From an uncultured Methanomicrobiales archaeon (GTDB lineage Archaea; Halobacteriota; Methanomicrobia; Methanomicrobiales; Methanospirillaceae), in the NCBI GenBank assembly GCA_949320185.1, contig CASGHK010000042.1:1-32266 (forward strand): a DNA stretch of 32,266 nt. The letters are read 5' to 3'. The position numbers and the translations under genes are program-made. A model generated the notes under the pieces. That model saw nothing but the letters and a program-made list of their open reading frames with translations. It was not told the origin of the DNA and searched no databases. The stretch's first letter is position 1. Every line of letters starts with the position of its first letter. This document shows positions 1 to 7,518 of this stretch, one piece after another.

Positions 1-1651
1 AGGAGAGGTAGACGATCGCGACGTAGATGAACATCTCGGCGAGCCGCTCGCGCTTGAGGATGTCCGACATACGGGCGTCCGATGACGCGATGTTCAGCAC
101 CTCGTTGATCTGGCTCGACATCTCGGTCGCCTTGGTGATCAGGGTGACCATCCGGGCGATGATCGGGGTCGTCACCCGCCCCTCGAACCTCCCCAGGGCC
201 TCGGAGAAGGTCGCCCCCCAGTCCATGTCCCGGTTGATCCGCCGGATCTCGTGAGAGAGCACGCCGAGGCTCGCGTTCATCATGATCGAGATCGCCTGCG
301 CCACGGTCAGGCCGACCTGGTTGATCCCGGCCATCCGGTCGAGGAACTCGGGGATCGCGGACTCGATCCCGGAGAGCCGACGTCGCCAGACCTCGTAGAA
401 GATCGAGAACGGGACCAAGATGATAAGAAGGCCGATCACGAGGTGATCGTCGATCGCGCCGACGTAGGCCTCGAGGTTGCCGATCCACTGGATTCGGGAG
501 ATTGCGAAGAGCATGTAGCCGACTCCGACCGGGATTGTCAGGATGAGGACGCGGATCGGCTTCGATGTGAAGGCCCGGAGCGGGTCATGAAGGAAATTCC
601 GGAACCCGGCGGACTGGTCGTATTTCTGGAGTCGGGCGAAGAGCCCTTCCTCGCCGCCGACGGGCAGGACGGTCACGTCCGAGAACTCGGGCGTCCGGGA
701 ATCCCTTCGACTGGACCGCCTGATCACCTCGCTCTTGATCGAGACGAGGTCGATCATCACCATGAAGATCGTGGTCCCGATCGGGAGCATCAGGTAGACC
801 ACCGCAGCGAGCTGGATCACGGCGCTGCCGCCCATCATACCCATCACGACCATGATGATGATCAGAAAGAGGGGACCGGCCACGAAGAGGGTCACGTAGG
901 ACTCGGCGACGAGGGCCAGGAAGCTGAGGAAGTTCTTCTGCTCGTAGCGCGCCTCCTCCTGGAAGAGGTGGACGCGCCCGTCGAGGAAGTGGGTCATGTC
1001 ACCGCCGGACTCGATCACCGAGAGGAGGTCCTGGAGGAAGTCCTTCAGCTTGTTCGAGGGCGTGGTCATGTGAAGCTGCCGGATCGCCGAGACCACATCG
1101 AGCCCGAAGAAGTCGGCGTCGCGGACCACCTGCCGGAACTCGAGCGCGACCTCGCCGTAGATGTTCGCGTTCTCCGAGAGGGAACGGAAGATCACCAGGA
1201 GCTCGGCGCCCCCCTTGCGCATCGCGAACATGTAGGCGACCGCGTTGTGGAGGCTCATATTGATCTTGGATGCGCGAGTCCCCTTGGTGATCCCGGGCCA
1301 CTGGAGCGCGACCATGTAGGTGATAGTGGCAGCGAGCAGTCCGCCGATCAGCGCCCCGACCACCTGGGTGATCAGGGCCATCGGCACCGGGCCGATTGCA
1401 TACGGGAGGTGGAACCCGGTCGGGTTCGTAAACGAGGTCCCCTGGGCATCGGTGAAGGCGATCACGACCCCCGTTACGATGAAGCCGACCACCAGGAAGA
1501 TGACGGCGACGACGATCGAGGCGAGGATCGCGGTCGAGAGGTACCGCTCGACCGTCACCCCTGAGCGGGCCGAGACCAGGTCCGCGTTCAGGCGCTGGAA
1601 CCGGGTCGGGTCCCGTGCGACCCATGCCTGGACCTGGCGCCCCAGGATCAC
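1..1651 (-). CDS. Archaeal type II secretion F-family membrane platform protein (FlaJ/TadC-like), 3' end outside window
   Basis: Integral membrane platform protein expected to anchor the neighbouring secretion ATPase and drive assembly of an archaeal type IV pilus- or archaellum-like filament. About 550 codons are visible and the reading frame is still open at base 1, so the C-terminus is missing. The start is a GTG at 1651 lying inside the GTGA overlap with the stop of the ATPase gene, which implies translational coupling. The N-terminal part has a hydrophobic segment (about residues 40-65), another near 90-115, a soluble T2SF-type helical domain, then a paired hydrophobic block (AGPLFLIIIMVVMGMMGG). 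A second membrane pair and a second T2SF-like domain follow, the usual duplicated layout of archaeal FlaJ/TadC relatives. Family assignment is firm. Whether the filament is a pilus or an archaellum cannot be told because no pilin or archaellin is in view. Confidence 0.85.
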   Translation of the reverse strand, partial: MILGRQVQAWVARDPTRFQRLNADLVSARSGVTVERYLSTAILASIVVAVIFLVVGFIVTGVVIAFTDAQGTSFTNPTGFHLPYAIGPVPMALITQVVGALIGGLLAATITYMVALQWPGITKGTRASKINMSLHNAVAYMFAMRKGGAELLVIFRSLSENANIYGEVALEFRQVVRDADFFGLDVVSAIRQLHMTTPSNKLKDFLQDLLSVIESGGDMTHFLDGRVHLFQEEARYEQKNFLSFLALVAESYVTLFVAGPLFLIIIMVVMGMMGGSAVIQLAAVVYLMLPIGTTIFMVMIDLVSIKSEVIRRSSRRDSRTPEFSDVTVLPVGGEEGLFARLQKYDQSAGFRNFLHDPLRAFTSKPIRVLILTIPVGVGYMLFAISRIQWIGNLEAYVGAIDDHLVIGLLIILVPFSIFYEVWRRRLSGIESAIPEFLDRMAGINQVGLTVAQAISIMMNASLGVLSHEIRRINRDMDWGATFSEALGRFEGRVTTPIIARMVTLITKATEMSSQINEVLNIASSDARMSDILKRERLAEMFIYVAIVYLS

Positions 1652-3318
1652 ACGATCGCCTGCCGGAGGTCGTCGATATGCGCTATCACGCCGGCCGGAT
1701 CGATATAGTACCCCTGGAAGATCCGGGTCACCGACCGGTAGTCACGGATCCGCTGCTCGTGCATCGCGATCAGGAGCCGCTTGCGGACGGCGATCTCTTC
1801 GTCGAGCTTCTCGCGTGTCCAGCCGCGCCGCTCGGTGATCGAGGCGAAGACCTGGGAGCGGCCCGTATAGTTGAGCTGGTCCCGGACCGGGTCGTAGGCG
1901 AAGACGTTGTTGACCCTGAGGTTGCCGGTCGACGGGTCGATACCGATCACCTCGACGATCTCCTGGCAGCGCCGGACCCGTGCGGTCCCCTGGTAGATGA
2001 GGGCCTGGATCGAGATAATGTTGAGCGCCTGGAGCATGTTGCGCGGCACGTTCAGGGGCTCGGACTCGAGGCGGTGGATCGCGGCGTCGACCGAGCCGGC
2101 GTGCATGGTGGAGAAGGTGGTGTGGCCCGTATTCATCGCCTGGAAGAGGGTCTGCGCCTCGTGGCCCCGCACTTCGCCGACCAGGATGTACTCGGGCCGT
2201 TGCCGCATCGCCGACTTGAGCAGGGCGAACATGTCGATCGTGGCGCCAGCCTCCGAGATGGATTCACGGGTGACCGAGGCGATCCAGTTGTCGTGGTAGA
2301 GGGTGATCTCCCTGGTGTCCTCGATCGAGACCACCTTGGCGAGCGGGGTGATGAAGAGCGAGACCGCGTTGAGCGAGGTGGTCTTGCCCGAGGCGGTGCC
2401 GCCGATGAAGATGAGCGACTTGTTGTTCTCGATCGCGAACCAGAAGTAGACGAGCGCCTCGGGGCTGAAGGTATGGTATTCCATCAGCTCGATCGGGGTG
2501 AACGGCTCCTCACGGAACTTCCGGATCGTAAACGAGGTGCCGCGGCTCGTCACCTCCTTGCCGAGGGAGAGCTGCAGGCGCGAGCCGTCCGGGAGGGTCG
2601 CATCGATCATCGGGGAGCCGATCGAGACGTGCTTTCCGCTCCGCTGGGCGAGCTTGATCGCGAGTGAGATCAGGGCCTCCTCGTCGAACCGGATGTTGGT
2701 CCGGATGTTCCGGTAGGCCCGGTGGTACAGGAAGAGTGGGACCTCGTTGCCGTCGCAGGAGATGTCCTCGATGTTCGGGTCCTTCATCAGGGGGTCGATC
2801 CGCGACCAGCCGATGAAGTTGCGTATCAGGAAGTACCGGAGCTTGAAGAGTGGGATCAGTTCGAGGGTGATACCGTACTCCTCCAGGAGGCCCTCCATCT
2901 TTCGAAAGAGCAGGAGGCGCTTGTCCTCGTCCACCTCGGCGTCGGTCAGGATCAGAACATCCCGGAGATCGTCGAAGACCCGCTCGATCAGTTCATACTC
3001 GAACGGCGTCAGGGTCGGCTCGTAGAGGATATATTCCTCCTGTTTGGTCCGCCGGTTATGGACGATGTTGACCTGCGAACACCCCTCGTCGACCCAGTAC
3101 TGCTCGATCAGGTCGAACTCCTCCGGAAGCTCACGGTCAACGAGCGAACCATGGATGCCCGGGTCGTACTCGACGAGCGGGGCTTCCGGCTTCGCACGCG
3201 CGAGCAGCCGGCCACGCTCCTTCGGCGGGGCCATCGGACGGGCGTCAGGGGGGGGGTCGAGTACCCGCGGCGCTTCTGCCTTCTTCCTCCGCAGACGCGG
3301 CAACTTCACCGTGACCAA
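1648..3318 (-). CDS. Type II/IV secretion system ATPase (FlaI/TadA/PilB family)
   Basis: Cytoplasmic hexameric ATPase that powers filament assembly or secretion through the platform protein encoded just downstream. The 556-residue product has a Walker A GGTASGKTT at about 306-314, an Asp box SIEDTREI (331-338), a Walker B ILVGEVRG (378-385) and a His box with HTTF and MHAGS (399-409), all the hallmarks of the GspE/FlaI class. The N-terminal 300 residues hold the family's variable platform-binding domain, with CDGNEVPLFLYH near 188-199. The first 50 residues are a Pro/Arg-rich, probably disordered tail. The start is uncertain: a TTG at 3318 sits 2 nt after a GGAGG, while an in-frame GTG three codons later has wider spacing. 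A run of nine G (3248-3256, plus strand) falls in the tail-coding part. It overlaps the next gene by four bases. Confidence 0.93.
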   Translation of the reverse strand: MVTVKLPRLRRKKAEAPRVLDPPPDARPMAPPKERGRLLARAKPEAPLVEYDPGIHGSLVDRELPEEFDLIEQYWVDEGCSQVNIVHNRRTKQEEYILYEPTLTPFEYELIERVFDDLRDVLILTDAEVDEDKRLLLFRKMEGLLEEYGITLELIPLFKLRYFLIRNFIGWSRIDPLMKDPNIEDISCDGNEVPLFLYHRAYRNIRTNIRFDEEALISLAIKLAQRSGKHVSIGSPMIDATLPDGSRLQLSLGKEVTSRGTSFTIRKFREEPFTPIELMEYHTFSPEALVYFWFAIENNKSLIFIGGTASGKTTSLNAVSLFITPLAKVVSIEDTREITLYHDNWIASVTRESISEAGATIDMFALLKSAMRQRPEYILVGEVRGHEAQTLFQAMNTGHTTFSTMHAGSVDAAIHRLESEPLNVPRNMLQALNIISIQALIYQGTARVRRCQEIVEVIGIDPSTGNLRVNNVFAYDPVRDQLNYTGRSQVFASITERRGWTREKLDEEIAVRKRLLIAMHEQRIRDYRSVTRIFQGYYIDPAGVIAHIDDLRQAIV

Positions 3319-3461
3319 AACCTCCAGTCGCCACGAAGGGCGTTCACGAGCACCCTTCCTTGATTGTGACGTCTATTGCTCGAGCTACATTAACCCCCCT
3401 GTCCATGATCGTGGGCCGGTGGGGTGCGACTGGAGGAACCGGGAGGAGACCACTTCACAAC

Positions 3462-3495
3462 CTTTATTGACGCATCGGCAGCAACACTTATCCAG
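3462..3495 (+). promoter_or_regulatory. Probable promoter of the first RecA-like gene, leaderless transcript
   Basis: CTTTATT at 3462-3468 is an archaeal TATA-like box. Counting about 26 bp downstream from its centre lands at 3491-3495, where the GTG start codon of the RecA-like gene lies, and no Shine-Dalgarno sequence precedes that codon. This pattern fits a leaderless mRNA. The 176 bp between this gene and the divergent secretion ATPase must carry both promoters. Confidence 0.5.
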
Positions 3496-4328
3496 TGGAC
3501 TCCACTGAGGCTGTCCTGAAACGAATGCCGACCGGGATCGGCTCGTTTGATCCCGTGATGGAGGGAGGCGTGCCTCCCGGATCGATCATGCTCCTGCTCG
3601 GTGACATCGGGGCGGGCTCGTTCGAGTTCGTCTATACTTCGCTGATCAACCTCGCGATGCTCCGCCGCCGGGATCCTGACAACCCCACCCTGCCCTCGGA
3701 GATCCGATACGTCACCTTCACGAAGATGAAGGAGGACGTGCGGCGGGAGGTGGCGCTCTCGTTCGACGCGTCGCTCGCCCAGGAGCTCGACGCGGAGTAT
3801 GTCCAGTTCAGCGATCTCTCCGAGCAGTACTTCGACACCTCGTCGGTGCCCGGGGAGTGGTACACCTCGGAGGATTTAATCACCCGGCTGAAACGACGTT
3901 CGGAGCACAAGTCAACGCTCGTGCAGCTCTCGTCGGTGCTAGAGACGGTCCCAGAACGCTCCCTGATCATCCTGGACTCCCTGACCGACCTTGCCGTCTC
4001 GTACTCCGATCCGGCTGACTGGAAGGAGTTCGCCGCGTACCTGCGGGGACTGCAGCGGGTGACGAAGCGCTGGAACTCGACGATCTACCTCCTCCTGACC
4101 CAGGGGATCATCGACCGGGCGAGGATCCAGGAGATCGCGGACATCGCCGACTCGGTGATCCTCTTCCGCTGGGAGGAGTCGATCGCGGCGCGGCGGCAGC
4201 GGGTGATGTTCTTCGAGAAGTTCCGTGGAGTGATGACCCACCTGGAGGAGAACGATCTGGTGAAGTTCTCGATCAAGATCTCGCCTGCCCTCGGGTTCGA
4301 GGTGAATAATATCCGACTGATCATTTAG
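3495..4328 (+). CDS. RecA/KaiC-like protein with degenerate Walker A, secretion-module associated
   Basis: A 277-residue RecA-fold protein of the KaiC/RAD55/FlaH-like superfamily. The opening MPTGIGSFDPVMEGGVPPGS matches the family's strand preceding the P-loop, but the P-loop itself reads GDIGAGSF (36-43): Lys and Thr/Ser of the Walker A are replaced by Ser and Phe. The paired catalytic Glu after the next strand is also absent (TFTKMKED at 75-81). A Walker B-like LIILDSLTDL (157-166) remains. It is therefore probably a nucleotide-hydrolysis-dead subunit or regulator. It lies divergent to the FlaI/FlaJ-like pair and 19 bp upstream of an intact KaiC-like gene, so a heteromeric pair acting on the secretion ATPase, in the manner of FlaH/ArlH, is plausible. 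That is inference. GTG start chosen; an alternative ATG is at 3525. Confidence 0.85.
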   Translation: MDSTEAVLKRMPTGIGSFDPVMEGGVPPGSIMLLLGDIGAGSFEFVYTSLINLAMLRRRDPDNPTLPSEIRYVTFTKMKEDVRREVALSFDASLAQELDAEYVQFSDLSEQYFDTSSVPGEWYTSEDLITRLKRRSEHKSTLVQLSSVLETVPERSLIILDSLTDLAVSYSDPADWKEFAAYLRGLQRVTKRWNSTIYLLLTQGIIDRARIQEIADIADSVILFRWEESIAARRQRVMFFEKFRGVMTHLEENDLVKFSIKISPALGFEVNNIRLII

Positions 4329-4347
4329 GAGAGGAGGAGGAGAAGAG

Positions 4348-5055
4348 ATGCCTGAAGGAGATGTCGATCGGGTCCGGATGGGGATCGAAGGGCTGGACGA
4401 GATGCTCTCAGGAGGCCTGATCCGGGGGTCGATCGCTGCGATCGTGGGCACCTACGGCACGGGCAAGACCACCTTCGCTCTCCAGTTCATCTGGGAGGGG
4501 CTCGTCCGGGGCGAGACGGCGATCTACATCTCACTCGAAGAGTCGGAGGAGTCGATCGTCCGGTACATGACCGAGAAGGGCTGGGGGATCGAGCAGTACC
4601 GCAACACCTCGTTCTTCGTCCTGAAACTCGACCCGACCAACTTCAACCTCTCGATCAACAGCATCAGGAACGAGCTCCCGTCCCTGATCAAGAGGTTCAC
4701 GGCGACACGGATCGTCTTCGACCCGATCTCGCTCTTCGAGGATCTCTTCGAATCGGACTCTGCCCGCCGGTACGAAATGTTCCGGTTCGTAGAGATGCTC
4801 CGCGATCAGCGGTGCACGATGCTGATGACCTCTGAGACGAACCGGGACAACCCGTTCTCGAGCCGGCACAACCTGATCGAGTACCTGGTCGACACGGTGA
4901 TCCTGCTCCGGTACATCCGGTCCGACGAGCAGACCCGCGTCCGGCTCGTCCTCGAGGTGGTCAAAATGCGGAGCTCACCCCACTCGAGGGAGATCAAGCC
5001 GTACGAGATCGCCGGCGGCCGGGTCAAGGTCTACAGCCAGGCGAACCTCTTCTAA
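4348..5055 (+). CDS. KaiC/RAD55-family RecA-like ATPase with intact P-loop
   Basis: A 235-residue single-domain RecA-superfamily ATPase. It carries a canonical Walker A GTYGTGKT (34-41), the catalytic Glu pair of KaiC-type proteins in SLEESEES (62-69), and a Walker B RIVFDP with Asp125. The C-terminal strands (VVKMRSSPHSREIKPYEI) match the KaiC domain. The ATG follows a strong GGAGGAGGAG ribosome-binding tract and the gene is 19 bp after the degenerate paralogue, so the two are almost certainly co-transcribed. The archaellum protein FlaH/ArlH is a RecA-like partner of the FlaI ATPase. By analogy this intact member, together with its degenerate neighbour, could regulate the divergently encoded ATPase. 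A signalling role unrelated to secretion cannot be excluded. Confidence 0.88.
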   Translation: MPEGDVDRVRMGIEGLDEMLSGGLIRGSIAAIVGTYGTGKTTFALQFIWEGLVRGETAIYISLEESEESIVRYMTEKGWGIEQYRNTSFFVLKLDPTNFNLSINSIRNELPSLIKRFTATRIVFDPISLFEDLFESDSARRYEMFRFVEMLRDQRCTMLMTSETNRDNPFSSRHNLIEYLVDTVILLRYIRSDEQTRVRLVLEVVKMRSSPHSREIKPYEIAGGRVKVYSQANLF

Positions 5056-5079
5056 AAGAGAGATTACTCCTCTCCCTCT

Positions 5080-5577
5080 TCAACGCCACGCAGGGTTGAG
5101 ATACCAGTAGGCGGCGGTCAGGTACGTCGCGAATGTCGTCCAGGCGATGTACGGGATCAGCAGGTACGCCGCGAGCGGCTCGACCCGGTAGAACCGTTCG
5201 ATCGTGGCGAGGATCGAGAGCCAGAGGGCGACCACCACGACGACGGCGAGGCCGATCGCGTGGAACGCGAAGAAGACCCATGACCAGGCCAGGTTCAGGA
5301 CGAGCTGGACCCCGAAGAGCGCGAGGCCAGTCTTAGCCGCCGGGTGGTCGCGTTTCTGCCAGATGAGGAAGCCCGCGGCGCCCATCAGGAGGTAGAGCGT
5401 GGTCCAGACGGGGGCGAAGACCCAGGTCGGGGGACTCAAAGGCGGCCGGACGAGGCCGGCGTACCAGGTCGGAATGTTTGGGGTGGTGGCGACGGAGCCG
5501 AGGATGCCGGCGGCGAGGCTACCGACGACGAAGAGGGCGAACACGCCCCACTCTACCGTGCTGCGGGGAAGCGACAT
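5080..5577 (-). CDS. tspO: TspO/MBR family tryptophan-rich sensory membrane protein
   Basis: A 165-residue membrane protein with five hydrophobic segments and the family signature blocks: GLVRPPLSPPTWVFAPVW after TM1, the QLVLNLAWSWVFF segment of TM3, and the aromatic tail AAYWYLNPAW. TspO proteins bind porphyrins or other hydrophobic ligands; the role in archaea is unknown. The ATG at 5577 is chosen because it gives the normal family N-terminus (SLPRSTVEWG). The frame stays open to 5646, but the extra residues are Arg/Pro-rich and unlike the family. No clear ribosome-binding site precedes the ATG. It follows a bofA-like gene on the same strand and converges with the KaiC-like gene. Confidence 0.9.
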   Translation of the reverse strand: MSLPRSTVEWGVFALFVVGSLAAGILGSVATTPNIPTWYAGLVRPPLSPPTWVFAPVWTTLYLLMGAAGFLIWQKRDHPAAKTGLALFGVQLVLNLAWSWVFFAFHAIGLAVVVVVALWLSILATIERFYRVEPLAAYLLIPYIAWTTFATYLTAAYWYLNPAWR

Positions 5578-5642
5578 GACGGATGGTGGTCGTCGGCGAG
5601 GGAAAAACCTGCGCCCATCGAGATCAAAGAGAGGGGGGGGGA

Positions 5643-5888
5643 TCAAAATGCGATCCCGAGGAAGTGGAGCACGATCACGATCAGGACGCCAGGGAGACCC
5701 CCAATTGCGGCGATCAGGACCGACCAGAGGTTGATCGTGATCGGCGGGAGGAGAAAGAGGTCGAGAAGCCAGAGGACGATGACCCCCATGACGGCGTTCA
5801 CCACCAGCCCGGCAAGACCCTTCAACACCTTATAGAGGAGGATGGCCACGACAACGGCCAGGACGAGTCCGACGATCTCTCCGATCAT
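5643..5888 (-). CDS. BofA-family small membrane protein (first of two)
   Basis: An 81-residue, almost wholly hydrophobic protein of the pro-sigmaK processing inhibitor BofA family. Visible signatures are the central VVNAVMGVIVLWLLDLF block and the C-terminal AAIGGLPGVLIVIVLHFLGI block, within two or three membrane segments. In Bacillus, BofA restrains the intramembrane protease SpoIVFB; archaeal homologues have no assigned role. The ATG at 5888 is preferred to one at 5921 because a TATA-like ATATAG (5911-5916, read on the minus strand as CTATAT) lies about 26 bp upstream, which would give a leaderless transcript starting at this codon. It is separated from the second bofA-like gene by 81 bp, so it probably has its own promoter. 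Confidence 0.8.
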   Translation of the reverse strand: MIGEIVGLVLAVVVAILLYKVLKGLAGLVVNAVMGVIVLWLLDLFLLPPITINLWSVLIAAIGGLPGVLIVIVLHFLGIAF

Positions 5889-5907
5889 ACCTCCAGGTCG
5901 GCGTTCG

Positions 5908-5918
5908 GAGATATAGTT
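5908..5918 (-). promoter_or_regulatory. TATA-like box of the first bofA-like gene
   Basis: AACTATATCTC on the minus strand, centred about 26 bp before the ATG at 5888. The spacing matches an archaeal TATA box with transcription starting at the start codon. It falls inside the longer alternative reading frame that would begin at 5921, which argues against that longer start. Confidence 0.45.
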
Positions 5919-5969
5919 CATCCGGGACGTTCCGGTGGGAGGGGCGCCGTGGGAACGGGAGCGCCTCCC

Positions 5970-6224
5970 CTATACGTGGAGCCCGATGAAATGGAGACCG
6001 ACGAGGGCGAGCACGCCCGGCAGCCCGCCGAACGCGCAAACGAGGACCGCGCCGAGCGTGATCGGGACGCCGGGGGAGGCGAGGATGTGGAGCCAGTCGA
6101 GGCCGAAGAGGATGATCACCCCGACGACCGAGTTGAGGAGGAGCGTGGTCGATCGCTTCAGCACGAAGAAGAGGACGGCCGCGACCGCGAAGGCCGCCAG
6201 GATCGTGAAGACGACTGCAAGCAC
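5970..6224 (-). CDS. BofA-family small membrane protein (second of two)
   Basis: An 84-residue hydrophobic protein resembling its downstream neighbour: LLLNSVVGVIILFGLDWLHI in the middle and FGGLPGVLALVGLHFIGLHV at the C-terminus are the BofA-family blocks. The GTG start at 6224 follows GGGGTGA with 5-nt spacing, and the gene begins only 4 bp after the stop of tldE. It is therefore almost certainly translated from the lonB-tldD-tldE message. BofA proteins in Firmicutes control an intramembrane metalloprotease. Placement behind three protease genes suggests a role in membrane-linked proteolysis here, but that is inference. An alternative is a structural membrane protein with no protease link. 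Confidence 0.8.
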   Translation of the reverse strand: MLAVVFTILAAFAVAAVLFFVLKRSTTLLLNSVVGVIILFGLDWLHILASPGVPITLGAVLVCAFGGLPGVLALVGLHFIGLHV

Positions 6225-6228
6225 GGGT

Positions 6229-7518
6229 TCACCCCACCAGGTGCTGGCCGGCTACCCGGAGGGCGGGGAGGACCATCTCGCCGACCACCCGGGTCTCCGT
6301 CGAGACACCCTCGATCCGGGAGAGGAGGTCGAAGACGTTGCCGCCCCACATCGCGGTCCGGACGGGGGTCACGAAGGCGCCCCCATCGACGATACAGGGA
6401 TTGGAGACCTCGACCGAGAAGTCGCCCGAGATCGGGTTCGCCGTGTGCGCCCCGACGATCGACCGGACGTAGACGGCCGGTTCGGCCATCACGTCGGCGA
6501 TCGGCCCCTCGAGCACCAGCGTGTGGAAGCCGATAGAGGGGGCGCCGCCGTACCCGCCCCGGACGGCTGACCCGGTCGACGTGGCCCCATAACGGTAGGC
6601 GGTGCGCAGGTCGTAGGCGAATGCCTCGAGCACGCCGTCCCTGACCAGGTCGAGCCGACGGGTGGGGACGCCCTCCGCATCGAACCAGGCGGCCCCGGGG
6701 CCCATCGGCCGATGCGGGTCGTCGTAGAGCGAGAGGCGCGGGTCTGTAACCGTCTCTCCAAGCCGGTCGGCGAGGCGGGAGCGACCCGCATGGACGTTCC
6801 GCCCGACGAGTGCCGGGATGAAGACCGCCTCCAGGAGCGAGGCGAGTGCAAGCGGCGAGAGGACCAGGTCATAGTCAGCCGGCGTGAGGGGCTCGCCCCC
6901 GACCCCGAAGGCGGCGAAGAAGGAGGCCTGCTCCCCAACCCATGCCGGGTCGAGGTCGAGCGAATGGCTCGAGACGAACTCGTACCCGGTCGAGGTGCCT
7001 GCGATCGCCTCGATAGAGCATGAGGCGTGGGTCTCGGTCTCCGTGTACCGGAGCCCGTGGGTGTTCGCCACCTCAACGTGCGAGTGGGCGAGACCGGCAG
7101 AGCCGGCTGTCACGACCGCTTCGGGGTGGGACGCGGCGCCGGACTGCATCGAGGCAAGGAGGTCCGCGACCGTGCCAGGCTCGAGCGAGAGGGACGGATC
7201 AAAGGCGAGTGGGGTACTGGGGAGCGTGGCAGGAGCCGGCAGCCCCTCCCAGGGCAGGGGGTCTGCAAGACGCATCGCGGCAAGCGCGGCGTCGAGGCAC
7301 GCCTCCCACCGCGAGGGATCGTTGGTCGACGACGCCCCGACCCGTCCGTTCTGAAAGACCCGTATCCCGAGCCCGGTTCCGTACCCGGCCTGACCGATAC
7401 GGACCCGGTTCCGCGAGAGCTCGGCGCCGATCGACTCGCCGGTCGAGAGATAGACCTCGGCCTCATCCGATCGTGCGGAGGCCGCCTTCAGGATCGCGTC
7501 AATCGTGTCCACTGCCAC
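6229..7518 (-). CDS. tldE: TldE/PmbA-type subunit of the TldD/TldE peptidase
   Basis: A 429-residue PmbA/TldE-family protein, the non-catalytic partner of TldD. Together they form a complex that cleaves unfolded peptides. The typical N-terminal half (EVYLSTGESIGAELSRNRV, then GYGTGLGIRVFQNGRVG) and C-terminal beta-rich half (AHTANPISGDFSVEVSN and the final MWGGNVFDLLSRI) are intact. No HExxxH motif is present, as expected for the TldE side. The GTG start at 7518 overlaps the end of tldD by 20 bases; a second in-frame GTG is two codons on. Length is normal for the family. The overlap and the shared strand indicate a tldD-tldE operon. Confidence 0.93.
   Translation of the reverse strand: MAVDTIDAILKAASARSDEAEVYLSTGESIGAELSRNRVRIGQAGYGTGLGIRVFQNGRVGASSTNDPSRWEACLDAALAAMRLADPLPWEGLPAPATLPSTPLAFDPSLSLEPGTVADLLASMQSGAASHPEAVVTAGSAGLAHSHVEVANTHGLRYTETETHASCSIEAIAGTSTGYEFVSSHSLDLDPAWVGEQASFFAAFGVGGEPLTPADYDLVLSPLALASLLEAVFIPALVGRNVHAGRSRLADRLGETVTDPRLSLYDDPHRPMGPGAAWFDAEGVPTRRLDLVRDGVLEAFAYDLRTAYRYGATSTGSAVRGGYGGAPSIGFHTLVLEGPIADVMAEPAVYVRSIVGAHTANPISGDFSVEVSNPCIVDGGAFVTPVRTAMWGGNVFDLLSRIEGVSTETRVVGEMVLPALRVAGQHLVG

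Noticed and set aside
251..1564. Long plus-strand open frame (437 codons) rich in Asp, Glu, His and Arg
   Set aside because: It is antisense to the FlaJ-like gene, whose frame shows membrane helices and T2SF domains. High GC content with few stop codons produces such frames; the same applies to antisense frames over tldD, lonB, the thermosome and the livK genes.
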